In this document: piece after piece, positions 1 through 6,228 of the stretch
How the letters are laid out: every line of letters starts with the position of its first letter
Numbering within the stretch: position 1 is the stretch's first letter
Origin: Alphaproteobacteria bacterium
GTDB lineage: Bacteria > Pseudomonadota > Alphaproteobacteria > Rhizobiales > Xanthobacteraceae
Direction: 5' to 3'
Length of the DNA stretch: 7,089 bases
Assembly: GCA_005883445.1 (NCBI GenBank)
Contig: VAZL01000119.1
Span: 1 to 7,089 of the forward strand
Position numbers and translations under genes: made by a program
Notes under the pieces: generated by a model
The model's database searches: none
Seen by the model: the letters and a program-made list of their open reading frames with translations, nothing else
What the model was told of the DNA's origin: nothing

Positions 1-74
1 CGCCTTGTCGGCCCGGGGTCACCATGCGAGGTAACATTGCCGGCCCGTGCTCGGCCGGTCAAAGGCCGGGGTTC

Positions 75-1352
75 ATGAGCATTCAAAACGCTGTGCGCAC
101 GGCGATTTCGGGCGCCGCCATTACGCTTGTCGCGACGCTGGTCTCGATCTACATCGTCAGCCAGTTCCTGCGCAATTCGATTGGCGTCATCGCGCCCAAC
201 CTCGCGAGTGATCTCGACCTTTCACCGGCTGGGATCGGTCTCTTGTCCAGCGTCTTCTTTTTGGCGTTCGCGGCCGTGCAGATTCCGCTCGGCATGGCGC
301 TCGATCGATTCGGCCCGCGGATTTGCCTGGTGGTCGGCGCCGCGATCACGGTCATCGGCGCCGTTGTATTCGCGTGTGCCGCGAGCCCCGGTGTTCTGAT
401 CTTCGGTCGGGCGTTGCTGGGGTTGGGAACGGCGGGCTCATTTATGGCCCCGCTCGCCATCTACGCCCGGCGGTTTCCGCCCGATCGCTTTGCCACGCTC
501 GCCGGCTTGCAGGTCGGGATCGGAACGCTGGGAGCTCTGCTGGCGACTGCTCCGCTCGCCTTTTCAACCGCGACGATCGGCTGGCGCGGGAGTTTTCTCG
601 GTGTAGCAGCGGTCACGTTTCTGATCGGCCTGTTGATTGCGGTTGTGGTCAAGGACGATGCCGCCTCCGCGCGGAGCCGCGAGACGTTGCGCGAGAGCTT
701 GTCCGGCATTGTTGCGGTCCTGCGCACCCCCTCGGTCGTACGGCTGTTTGTCATGAACCTGGTGGCCTATTCGACGTTCGGCCTCATCGTCGGCCTCTGG
801 GGCGGGCCCTACCTCACGCACATCTACGGCTACGACCTCGAACAGCGCGGTAGTTTCCTGCTCATCCCGGTGCTCACCCAGATCGTGGGGTCCATGGTAT
901 GGGGGCCGCTCGACCGTCTGACCGGGAGCCACAAGCTGCCGGTCGTCGTCGGCGCGGGGACGACGGCCGCGGGGCTCGGCTATCTCGCACTGGTGGGAAC
1001 GCTCACGCCGTTCATGCTGGTCGCGTGGTTTGCAGCCTTTGGTTTTTTGAGCGCCTATGTCCCGGTGCTGGTCGCGCACGGCAAGGCGTTGTTCTCACCC
1101 CATCAGGTTGGCCGCGGCCTCACCGTGCTCAACATGGGCACCATGGGCGGCACCTTCCTGGCCCAGGCCATCAGCGGATTCGTGATCGGAATGTTTCCCA
1201 CAGGGCCGGACGGCGCCTATGAGCTTGTTGCCTATCGCTTGGTATTCGCTTTGCAGGCAGGATTTATCTTATTGACCACTCTGGTCTATTTGGGCTCGTG
1301 CGATCCCATGACGGATCGCGCGGCCGGGGCGAAGCCCGCGCTCCCTGCATAA
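75..1352 (+). CDS. MFS transporter, substrate unknown
   Basis: Inner-membrane secondary transporter of the major facilitator superfamily, 425 residues from the ATG at 75, a normal length for 12 helices. Hydrophobic stretches run throughout. The loop between helices 2 and 3 carries the MFS signature as DRFGPR (residues 77-82), preceded by VQIPLG. The matching loop in the second half reads GPLDRLTGSHK, the usual degenerate copy of that motif, so both six-helix halves are present. An in-frame ATG at 24 would add 17 Gly/Pro-rich residues that do not look like transporter sequence, so 75 is preferred; neither start has a strong ribosome binding site. Upstream context is cut by the window edge. No catabolic gene next to it indicates a substrate. 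Family assignment is firm; substrate cannot be called. Confidence 0.9.
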   Translation: MSIQNAVRTAISGAAITLVATLVSIYIVSQFLRNSIGVIAPNLASDLDLSPAGIGLLSSVFFLAFAAVQIPLGMALDRFGPRICLVVGAAITVIGAVVFACAASPGVLIFGRALLGLGTAGSFMAPLAIYARRFPPDRFATLAGLQVGIGTLGALLATAPLAFSTATIGWRGSFLGVAAVTFLIGLLIAVVVKDDAASARSRETLRESLSGIVAVLRTPSVVRLFVMNLVAYSTFGLIVGLWGGPYLTHIYGYDLEQRGSFLLIPVLTQIVGSMVWGPLDRLTGSHKLPVVVGAGTTAAGLGYLALVGTLTPFMLVAWFAAFGFLSAYVPVLVAHGKALFSPHQVGRGLTVLNMGTMGGTFLAQAISGFVIGMFPTGPDGAYELVAYRLVFALQAGFILLTTLVYLGSCDPMTDRAAGAKPALPA

Positions 1353-1365
1353 GAGGAGGGCACCC

Positions 1366-1383
1366 ATGCCCACAAAAGGGTAA
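1366..1383 (+). CDS. Five-codon ORF (MPTKG) with strong Shine-Dalgarno
   Basis: Fourteen bases after the transporter stop, AGGAGG (1354-1359) is followed six bases later by ATG CCC ACA AAA GGG TAA. The Shine-Dalgarno is the best in the window and the spacing is ideal, yet the frame closes after five codons. It could be a translated minigene or leader peptide, the remnant of a decayed gene, or chance. No regulated downstream coding gene exists on this strand to be attenuated; the next element is the small RNA. I assign no function. Confidence 0.2.
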   Translation: MPTKG

Positions 1384-1402
1384 ACATCGCTTACTTTTCC
1401 CC

Positions 1403-1430
1403 TTGCTATTTGTGCGTTGCGGTGTATGTT
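1403..1430 (+). promoter_or_regulatory. Putative sigma-70-type promoter of the small RNA
   Basis: TTGCTA (1403-1408) and TATGTT (1425-1430) are separated by 16 bases, a fair match to the housekeeping -35/-10 pattern. The predicted start near 1437 falls just before the first hairpin of the RNA that ends at the terminator at 1524. This placement, not the box match alone, is the argument for it. Confidence 0.45.
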
Positions 1431-1436
1431 TTTGCG

Positions 1437-1524
1437 GTGCGGTAGCGCTTGGCGTTACCGCCGCCCTCCTTGGGCGTTTCCTCCCTAGACTTGGGCCGCT
1501 TGCATTCGCAAGCGGCCCTTTTTT
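1437..1524 (+). ncRNA. Candidate trans-acting small RNA, mmgR/suhB (alpha-r8)-like
   Basis: A compact transcript of about 88 nt is suggested by three consecutive hairpins. Hairpin 1 is a 10-bp stem with one G-U pair (1439-1448 with 1452-1461) and loop TTG. Hairpin 2 is CGCCC/GGGCG (1462-1466 with 1472-1476), with the pyrimidine-rich loop TCCTT. An unpaired stretch follows, containing TTTCCTCCCT (1477-1486). Hairpin 3 is an 11-bp perfect intrinsic terminator with a T6 tail. CCUCC segments in a loop and a linker are anti-Shine-Dalgarno sequences typical of Hfq-dependent alphaproteobacterial sRNAs. From memory, this linker decamer is a hallmark of the mmgR/suhB family, which in Sinorhizobium meliloti limits polyhydroxybutyrate storage granules. 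The structure is seen directly; family membership is recalled and not searched. It lies between the transporter and the convergent amidohydrolase. An extended 3' UTR of the transporter is the alternative. Confidence 0.68.
1493..1524 (+). terminator. Rho-independent terminator
   Basis: GGGCCGCTTGC (1493-1503) pairs perfectly with GCAAGCGGCCC (1508-1518) around the loop ATTC, followed by TTTTTT (1519-1524). This is a textbook plus-strand terminator. On the minus strand the stem is followed by AAGTCTAGGG rather than a U tract, so it should not efficiently stop transcription of the convergent amidohydrolase gene, whose stop codon is 26 bases away. Confidence 0.92.
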
Positions 1525-1550
1525 CCAAGGATCGTGAACGGGTGCTTATA

Positions 1551-2438
1551 TTACTCGGCCGCCGCCCGGTAGGGCCGCAACTCCTGGACCGGGATAGCGG
1601 CCAGGCAATCGGCGAGCGTCTCGAGGTCGGCAGCCAAACGCGTGAAGGACGGCGAGCGCTCGAAACGCCGCTCGTCCATGTAAAGCGCACGGTTGAGCTC
1701 TAGCTGGATAGCGTGCAGGCCGGCGGCCGGGTTGCCGTAATGCTCGGTGATGAAACCTCCGGCGTAAGGCTTGTTGCGGCTCACCGAGTAGCCTTGCGCG
1801 CGCAGCGTGGCCTCGATCGTCTCGGCCACTGCCGCCACGCAACTGGTGCCATAGCGATCACCCAGCACCACGTCGGCGCGCGGCCGCTCGTCCTTGGCGC
1901 CCGCGCTCGAAGGCATGGAGTGACAATCGATCAGGACCGCGGCGCCGAAGTCCCTGTGAACGCGCGTGAACAGACGACGCAGCGCCCGGTGATAGGGCTT
2001 GTAGAGCCCCTCTATTCGCCTGATCGCGTCGTCGACGGGGATGCGCTGGCGGTAGATTTCCTGCGCATCACCCACGACCCTCGCCACCGTGCCTAATCCT
2101 CCCGCAACCCGCATGGAGCGGGTATTGGCGAAGGAGGGCAGCCGGCCCTCGAACATGCGCGGATCGAGTTCGTAGGGCTCGCGATTGACGTCCACGTAGC
2201 AGCGCGGAAAGTGCGCCCGCATCAGCGGATAGCCTCGCCGCACCACGCCCAGGTTGAGTTCGTCGACAAAGCTGTCCTCGGAGCGGCGCAGCGTCGCCAT
2301 GTCGAGCCGGGAGGCCGTCAGGAACGCGCGCGGATACACGCTTCCGCTGTGCGGCGAGTTGAACACGACCGGCCCGCGCCACTCGGCCGGTTCGAGGATC
2401 TCGAAGGGAGGGTCGAGCTCGTCTTTTACTTCAGACAT
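1551..2438 (-). CDS. N-formylglutamate amidohydrolase family protein
   Basis: Predicted cytosolic metal-dependent hydrolase of the N-formylglutamate deformylase family, 295 residues, close to the usual length. The characterised activity is N-formyl-L-glutamate to L-glutamate plus formate, the last step of one histidine-degradation route (HutG). Family blocks visible in order: FNSPHSG near residues 26-32; RSEDSFVDEL near 52-61; YVDVNREPYELDPRMF near 81-96; LIDCHSMPS near 169-177; VVLGDRYG near 190-197; GGFITEHYG near 227-235; and IQLELNR near 244-250. The conserved His, Glu and Asp residues expected to bind metal are present. An upstream in-frame TTG at 2444 would add two residues; the ATG is preferred, though neither has a good ribosome binding site. 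No hut gene is nearby, so a role in histidine use is not supported by context and the substrate may differ. It is transcribed divergently from cpdR. Confidence 0.9.
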   Translation of the reverse strand: MSEVKDELDPPFEILEPAEWRGPVVFNSPHSGSVYPRAFLTASRLDMATLRRSEDSFVDELNLGVVRRGYPLMRAHFPRCYVDVNREPYELDPRMFEGRLPSFANTRSMRVAGGLGTVARVVGDAQEIYRQRIPVDDAIRRIEGLYKPYHRALRRLFTRVHRDFGAAVLIDCHSMPSSAGAKDERPRADVVLGDRYGTSCVAAVAETIEATLRAQGYSVSRNKPYAGGFITEHYGNPAAGLHAIQLELNRALYMDERRFERSPSFTRLAADLETLADCLAAIPVQELRPYRAAAE

Positions 2439-2540
2439 GACCAATGTTGGGCTTTGACGTGACCTGCGGTTGCGCTCCCGACCCGGCGCTTTTGGCCACC
2501 ACTATCGCTGGAAACCGGTTATTGTCCATGGGGGCAAAGA

Positions 2541-2587
2541 CGGATGCCGGAGGGGGCCGGGTTCACCCGTTATTTACCCGGCATCCG
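2541..2587. repeat. Nested inverted repeat upstream of cpdR
   Basis: CGGATGCCGG (2541-2550) is perfectly complementary to CCGGCATCCG (2578-2587) across 27 bases. Nested inside is CGGG-TTCA-CCCG (2558-2569). It sits 67 bp before the cpdR start in the divergent intergenic region. A run of A8 and then G6 follows at 2604-2618. There is no T tract, so it is not an intrinsic terminator. It could be a structured 5' leader of cpdR, a two-half operator, or a cruciform-forming element. Confidence 0.5.
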
Positions 2588-2624
2588 GCTTATGGACCCA
2601 GGCAAAAAAAACAGGGGGGCGCGG

Positions 2625-2637
2625 GGTGGTGACCACC
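2625..2637. promoter_or_regulatory. Short palindrome just upstream of cpdR
   Basis: GGTGG-TGA-CCACC is a perfect 5-bp inverted repeat ending 17 bases before the cpdR ATG. In RNA its loop of three is possible but tight. It may be an operator or a small hairpin near the ribosome binding site, or chance in GC-rich DNA. Confidence 0.2.
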
Positions 2638-2654
2638 ATCCTGCGGGCTGGAAG

Positions 2655-3014
2655 ATGGCGAAGATTATTCTTGCCGAAGACGATAACGATATGCGGCGCT
2701 TCTTGGTGAAGGCGCTGCAGAATGCCGGCTACGACGTGATCTCCTTCGACAACGGCCTTTCGGCCTATCAGCGGCTGCGGGAGGAGCCATTCGAGCTTCT
2801 GCTCACGGACATCGTCATGCCGGAGATGGACGGGATCGAATTGGCGCGCCGAGCCTGCGAACTCGATCCCGACATCAAGATCATGTTCATCACCGGCTTT
2901 GCCGCCGTGGCGCTTAATGCCGATGCGGCCGCGCCGAAAAACGCCAAAGTCCTCTCCAAACCGGTGCATTTGCGCGAGCTCGTCAACGAGGTCCACAAGA
3001 TGCTCGCCGCCTGA
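2655..3014 (+). CDS. cpdR: CpdR-type single-domain response regulator
   Basis: A receiver domain with no output domain, 119 residues, the length of CpdR. All receiver hallmarks are present: acidic pocket E8-D9-D10, phospho-acceptor D52 in LLTDIVMPEMDG, switch residue T80 in MFITGF, and K102 in the SKPV motif. The N-terminus MAKIILAEDDNDMRRFL closely follows CpdR. In Caulobacter, unphosphorylated CpdR binds and localises the ClpXP protease and promotes turnover of CtrA and other substrates. The CckA-ChpT phosphorelay phosphorylates it and switches it off. Sinorhizobium CpdR1 has a related role in cell-cycle control and symbiosis. Upstream in-frame ATGs exist as far back as 2544, but that extension is low-complexity intergenic sequence. 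GGAAG directly before 2655 is only a weak ribosome binding site. The name rests on motifs and length; other single-domain receivers are possible. Confidence 0.88.
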   Translation: MAKIILAEDDNDMRRFLVKALQNAGYDVISFDNGLSAYQRLREEPFELLLTDIVMPEMDGIELARRACELDPDIKIMFITGFAAVALNADAAAPKNAKVLSKPVHLRELVNEVHKMLAA

Positions 3015-3031
3015 CGCAGGCGGCGGTCCTT
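3005..3031 (+). terminator. Hairpin over the cpdR stop codon, weak terminator candidate
   Basis: CGCCGCCTG (3005-3013) pairs perfectly with CAGGCGGCG (3017-3025) around ACG, so the stem includes the cpdR stop codon. The tail (GTCCTT) is not a real T tract, so efficient factor-independent termination is doubtful. It may instead protect the 3' end of the mRNA or allow read-through into the tRNA. Confidence 0.35.
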
Positions 3032-3058
3032 GCCTGGTTCGAACGGAGCCGATATGAC
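3030..3058 (+). promoter_or_regulatory. Putative promoter of tRNA-Val
   Basis: TTGCCT (3030-3035) and TATGAC (3053-3058) are spaced by 17 bases. The expected transcript start near 3065 is only about six bases before the mature tRNA 5' end, a usual arrangement for stable RNA genes. Confidence 0.45.
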
Positions 3059-3070
3059 GGAAGCGGGCCC

Positions 3071-3145
3071 GGGCGCGTAGCTCAGCGGAAGAGCACTACC
3101 TTGACATGGTAGGGGTCACAGGTTCGATCCCTGTCGCGCCCACCA
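3071..3145 (+). tRNA. tRNA-Val, anticodon GAC
   Basis: A complete cloverleaf can be drawn with every stem perfectly paired. Acceptor GGGCGCG/CGCGCCC; D arm GCTC/GAGC with a 7-base loop; anticodon stem CTACC/GGTAG with loop TTGACAT; variable region GGGTC; T arm ACAGG/CCTGT with loop TTCGATC. The anticodon GAC is at 3103-3105 and reads the valine codons GTC and GTT. Discriminator A and the CCA end are encoded in the genome (3142-3145). It lies just downstream of cpdR on the same strand. No copy of its 3' end is visible elsewhere in the window, so there is no sign that it served as an integration site here. Confidence 0.97.
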
Positions 3146-3262
3146 TCGAAAGCTCAATAAATCTTCTGTTTCCAGGTTTGTTTTGGCGCGGTGAGGATCG
3201 TCTCGGCCGTTTGCCATTGAACTACATTCCAACGGACTAGAAGCGCCAAAGGACCTGACGTC

Positions 3263-4071
3263 ATGCCCGCCTACATCTGCACTACTTGCGGAACACAATA
3301 CGCGCCGACGCCGCAGCCTCCGGCCTCATGTCCGATCTGCCTGGACGAGCGCCAATATGTTACGCCAGCGGGGCAAATTTGGACGACGCTCGACGTGCTG
3401 GCCCGGCGTAGCATGAATGCAATTCATGAGCTCGAGCCTGGCCTGATCTCGCTTCTGACGTTCCCGCACTTCGGCATCGGGCAGCGCGCGATGTTTCTGC
3501 GCACGCCGCACGGCAACGTCCTGTGGGACTGCATCGCGCTCGTCGATCGTGCGACGATCGAAATGATCAACGCCATGGGCGGGATCAAGGCGATAGCGAT
3601 CTCACATCCTCACTACTACACGACCATGGTGGAATGGAGCGACGCATTTGGCGGCGTACCGATCTATCTGCATGAAGCGGACCGCAACTGGATCATGCGC
3701 GCCGGCCCCACTATTTCGCTCTGGAAAGGCCAGACAAAAGAGCTCCTGCCGGGACTCACGCTGATCTGCTCCGGGGGTCATTACCCGGGCGGCACTGTAC
3801 TGCACTGGCCGGCGGGGGCGGCAAGTCGGTGAGCTTCATGTGGAGCTTTCCAAACATCATCCCGCTGTCGGCCCCGCGCGTCGAAGGCGTGGTGAATTCG
3901 CTCAAGCCTTACAAGTTCGACCGCATTCACGGCGCATTTGCCGAACGAACGATCTGGTCGGACGGAAAAGGCGTGCTCGAGCGATCGGCCGCGCGCTATT
4001 TGAAAATGATCCGCGGCGACGGCACGTATGAATTACAGGATTTCTCGGCCGCGGCCGTCGGCCAGGGATGA
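3263..4071 (+). pseudogene. Broken zinc-ribbon/metallo-beta-lactamase-fold hydrolase gene
   Basis: The 5' part (3263-3832) encodes 189 residues: a zinc-ribbon-like start with CxxC pairs at C6/C9 and C23/C26, then a metallo-beta-lactamase-fold core with HPHYY at 115-119 in place of the usual HxHxDH motif, and GGHYPGG around H173. The frame closes at TGA 3830-3832. The matching C-terminal part (SFMWSFPNIIPLS...) continues from about 3829 to 4071 in another frame. From recall of this hydrolase family, roughly 16 residues should lie between the two pieces, including the GD motif whose Asp bridges the metals. The frame change means a net loss of 3n+1 bases, so about 46-49 bp is likely. The start at 3263 has AAAGGA nine bases upstream. 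The product should be inactive even if translated. A sequencing error alone would not explain the missing block. The substrate of intact relatives is unknown to me. Confidence 0.8.
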
Positions 4072-4150
4072 GCACTGCCAGAGCGGACTTTGAGTGACCC
4101 GCGTCGATCGCGAGCGCGCCTGCCGTGCCGCGCAGCTCGCCCGGCGTCGC

Positions 4151-6127
4151 TTACCAGGGCCCAATGTAAAGCACGAGCGCTGCCAGCATCGCGGCGACAC
4201 ATATGCCGGCGAAGGTCAGGATTGCGGCGAAGCCCAGCCATGGCGTGCTGACGCTGAAATCCGCGGCGAGTGCCTGGCCGTATGGGGTGTCAACGGCAAG
4301 CCGCCCGGCAAATAGTGCGTTGCCGAGCGCGAGCAACAAGTAGAGGCCGCTTAAAAGCGCCGAGATCGATATCACGCGCGCCGCCACGAAAGCGGCAAAT
4401 GTCGGATAGCCGGCGGTGAGAGCAATCGCAATGACCCCCACGATGAGCCAGCCGAGACCGCGCAGCCAGCGCGCGAGTGGGAGTGTGTTCTCGCCGCTAT
4501 AGCGGTGCGACAGCAACAGGTGAAGCAGCAAGATACCCGTGACGAGAGCAAACAGCATGTTGGTGGCAATGCTCATTGCCGCGGGCGCAGCAAGCGCCTT
4601 GTGAATGGCTAGCACGAACAGCAGCGCGCCCAGCGCCCGCGTCCCCCAGATGAGATGGTTGGCGAACGAACTGGCCGTGAGGTCGTCGAGTGCGATCAGA
4701 CGGCGCTGCGGGGCGTCGGGCGCAAACACTCCCAGCGCGGCAGCGCGACCGAAGGCGGCGATCACTACGCCGGCAATGAAACCATACGAGATCTCGATCA
4801 TACGCACTTCGGTTGCCTCGAGCAGCGTGATCGTCAGAAGCGGCGTCGCGAATGCAAGGCAAAGGAAAACCCCGAACGAGGAGAGCGCCTTGGAAAACCT
4901 GCTGGGCGTCCCTGCTGCATCGGTCATTCGGCGCTGCCACCCGAACCAAAGCATCGCCGTCGTCATCGCCAGCACCGTCAAAACGAGCAGCGCCACCCCC
5001 ACACGCAGCCAGCCGTGACTGCTGTCTTGAACCGCCGTCGACCAATTTTGCAAATAGCGACCAAGCTCGATGAGCTGCGGACCGGCGGCATCGTTGTGCG
5101 CGGGCAACGGCGGCGCACCCGCTGCTTGCCTGGGATCAGACGGGATGCCGATCTCGGTGAACAACGCCAGATACTTCTTCGCGACCACGGCATTGCCTTC
5201 CGGCGTCCAATGCCAGCCCGCGACCGGATAGCCAGGGGCGTCGTCGAACGTAGCGTAGGGAATCTTTTGCGCCTGCAGATAAGCTTCGAGTCTCGGTTCG
5301 TGGCGCTGCAGACCGACCACCAGACGTGCGCCGCGCGCTTCCACCGTTCGCCGCATCATGCCGATCAGGTCTTCGGTCGGGTCGGGCACGATGATCTCGC
5401 GATTTCGTAGAGCCCGGGAGGCATCGATGGCGAAGCGGGCGAGGGCAAAACGTTCGAGCCATGCACGGCCCGTGAGGTCATCGCGGGTCGGTCGCGGGAG
5501 GGGATAACCCCGAACCTGCCATTGATCTTCCCCGGTACGCACGAAATAAGGCTTGTGATACTTCCGGTAGCGATAGCTGCTGGTATTGTCGTCGCGATCG
5601 TTGTCGACGCAAAAGGTCAAGACCACATACTTCGGATTGACGTCATTCCAAAGCCGCTTCATCAGTAGAAATTGTTGATCGGTTCCGTAGCCGGAAACGC
5701 CGGCATTGACCATTCCATATCGTGGCAAGGCTTTCTGCAGAAGATCGCTGAACCGTTCCTCCGCCTCGGCGTCGTAGCCATAGGTGAACGAGTCGCCGAG
5801 AAAAAGGAATCGATCCGGTGCAATGTCGCCCAGCTCTCGCTCGCGCAGCCCAAGACCATTGTGTCTCACTGAAATCGTACGATTGCCGCTCGTTTGTTGC
5901 GCGGCGGCGTTTGGCGCGCCGACCCAGCCGAGTTCAGGATCGAACTGGAAAGTCTCCCCGAGCTCGGAGCGGATCGGCCCGCTGACGTCGATGACGCGAA
6001 GCACAAGTTCGGCGGCAAAAAGCGTCGCGACGATGATCAAGCTCAACACGAGCAAGCCGCGCAACAGCAAGCTGCCGCCGCCACCGCGCTTTGACGCCAA
6101 ATCAGTCAACGGTTGCTCCATGGTCAT
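4151..6127 (-). CDS. SGNH/GDSL hydrolase fused to a multi-helix membrane domain
   Basis: 658 residues in two parts. Residues 1-20 are polar and 21-43 form a membrane anchor. Residues 105-330 form an SGNH hydrolase: block I GDSFTYG with nucleophile S113, block II Gly in GVSGYG near 143-148, block III VDNDRDDN with N176, and block V WHWTPEGN with H306. Such proteins usually hydrolyse or transfer acyl groups on envelope sugars, and the anchor places this domain outside the cytosol. The residue normally Asp two positions before the catalytic His is Gly here (G304). Residues 373-655 hold about eight hydrophobic helices that resemble, from recall, the membrane region before the pore of DUF3772-type MscS channels. 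The protein ends at GPW, where those channels continue into the pore. AGGGA nine bases before the ATG at 6127 supports this start. The upstream carbamoyltransferase gene on the same strand suggests an operon. Enzyme fold is firm; substrate and the role of the helices are unknown. Confidence 0.85.
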   Translation of the reverse strand: MTMEQPLTDLASKRGGGGSLLLRGLLVLSLIIVATLFAAELVLRVIDVSGPIRSELGETFQFDPELGWVGAPNAAAQQTSGNRTISVRHNGLGLRERELGDIAPDRFLFLGDSFTYGYDAEAEERFSDLLQKALPRYGMVNAGVSGYGTDQQFLLMKRLWNDVNPKYVVLTFCVDNDRDDNTSSYRYRKYHKPYFVRTGEDQWQVRGYPLPRPTRDDLTGRAWLERFALARFAIDASRALRNREIIVPDPTEDLIGMMRRTVEARGARLVVGLQRHEPRLEAYLQAQKIPYATFDDAPGYPVAGWHWTPEGNAVVAKKYLALFTEIGIPSDPRQAAGAPPLPAHNDAAGPQLIELGRYLQNWSTAVQDSSHGWLRVGVALLVLTVLAMTTAMLWFGWQRRMTDAAGTPSRFSKALSSFGVFLCLAFATPLLTITLLEATEVRMIEISYGFIAGVVIAAFGRAAALGVFAPDAPQRRLIALDDLTASSFANHLIWGTRALGALLFVLAIHKALAAPAAMSIATNMLFALVTGILLLHLLLSHRYSGENTLPLARWLRGLGWLIVGVIAIALTAGYPTFAAFVAARVISISALLSGLYLLLALGNALFAGRLAVDTPYGQALAADFSVSTPWLGFAAILTFAGICVAAMLAALVLYIGPW

Positions 6128-6137
6128 CGAACATTGT

Positions 6138-6149
6138 CCCTAATCAGGG
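6138..6149 (-). promoter_or_regulatory. Small hairpin containing the Shine-Dalgarno of the SGNH gene
   Basis: On the minus strand CCCT-GATT-AGGG forms a 4-bp stem, and the 3' arm is most of the AGGGA ribosome binding site nine bases before the ATG at 6127. Such a short stem is marginal and may be fortuitous, but it would pair the ribosome binding site. Confidence 0.2.
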
Positions 6150-6161
6150 CTCAAATTGGGT

Positions 6162-6181
6162 CGGCGAGCGGTACCTCGCCG
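6162..6181 (-). repeat. Intergenic hairpin between carbamoyltransferase and SGNH genes
   Basis: CGGCGAG (6162-6168) pairs perfectly with CTCGCCG (6175-6181) around a 6-base loop. Neither strand has a T tract next to it, so it is not an intrinsic terminator. It could be an RNA processing or stability element separating expression of the two genes. Confidence 0.3.
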
Positions 6182-6228
6182 GCAGCCGTGCTGGGACATC
6201 GGCGCGCATGGCGCGGCTTTCGTAATGC

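Noticed and set aside
564..1079. Long minus-strand ORF inside the transporter gene
   Set aside because: It is Arg/Glu/Asp-rich with no recognisable domain and lies opposite a strong membrane-protein frame; it is a GC-rich antisense shadow.
1298..1703. Overlapping plus-strand ORFs covering the end of the transporter, the small RNA and the amidohydrolase end
   Set aside because: They translate straight through the hairpins and terminator, have no family match, and better-supported features explain the sequence.
2445..2654. N-terminal extension of CpdR from the ATG at 2544
   Set aside because: The extra 37 residues are low-complexity, run through the inverted repeat, and exceed the usual CpdR length; the receiver fold starts at 2655.
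3071..3262. tRNA-Val 3' end as an integration site for a mobile element
   Set aside because: No integrase gene and no second copy of the tRNA 3' end is visible in the window.
3116..3298. Minus-strand ORF of 60 residues ending in WARQGSNL
   Set aside because: The ending is the well-known artefact of translating the complement of a tRNA; the frame overlaps tRNA-Val and the next gene start.
4072..4150. Possible terminator or continuation of the MscS domain after the SGNH fusion stop
   Set aside because: Only imperfect GC-rich pairing without a T tract is seen, and none of the minus-strand frames there resembles an MscS pore sequence.
4655..5410. 251-residue plus-strand ORF opposite the SGNH gene
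   Set aside because: Arg/His-rich composition, no motif, and it lies wholly antisense to a well-supported protein.
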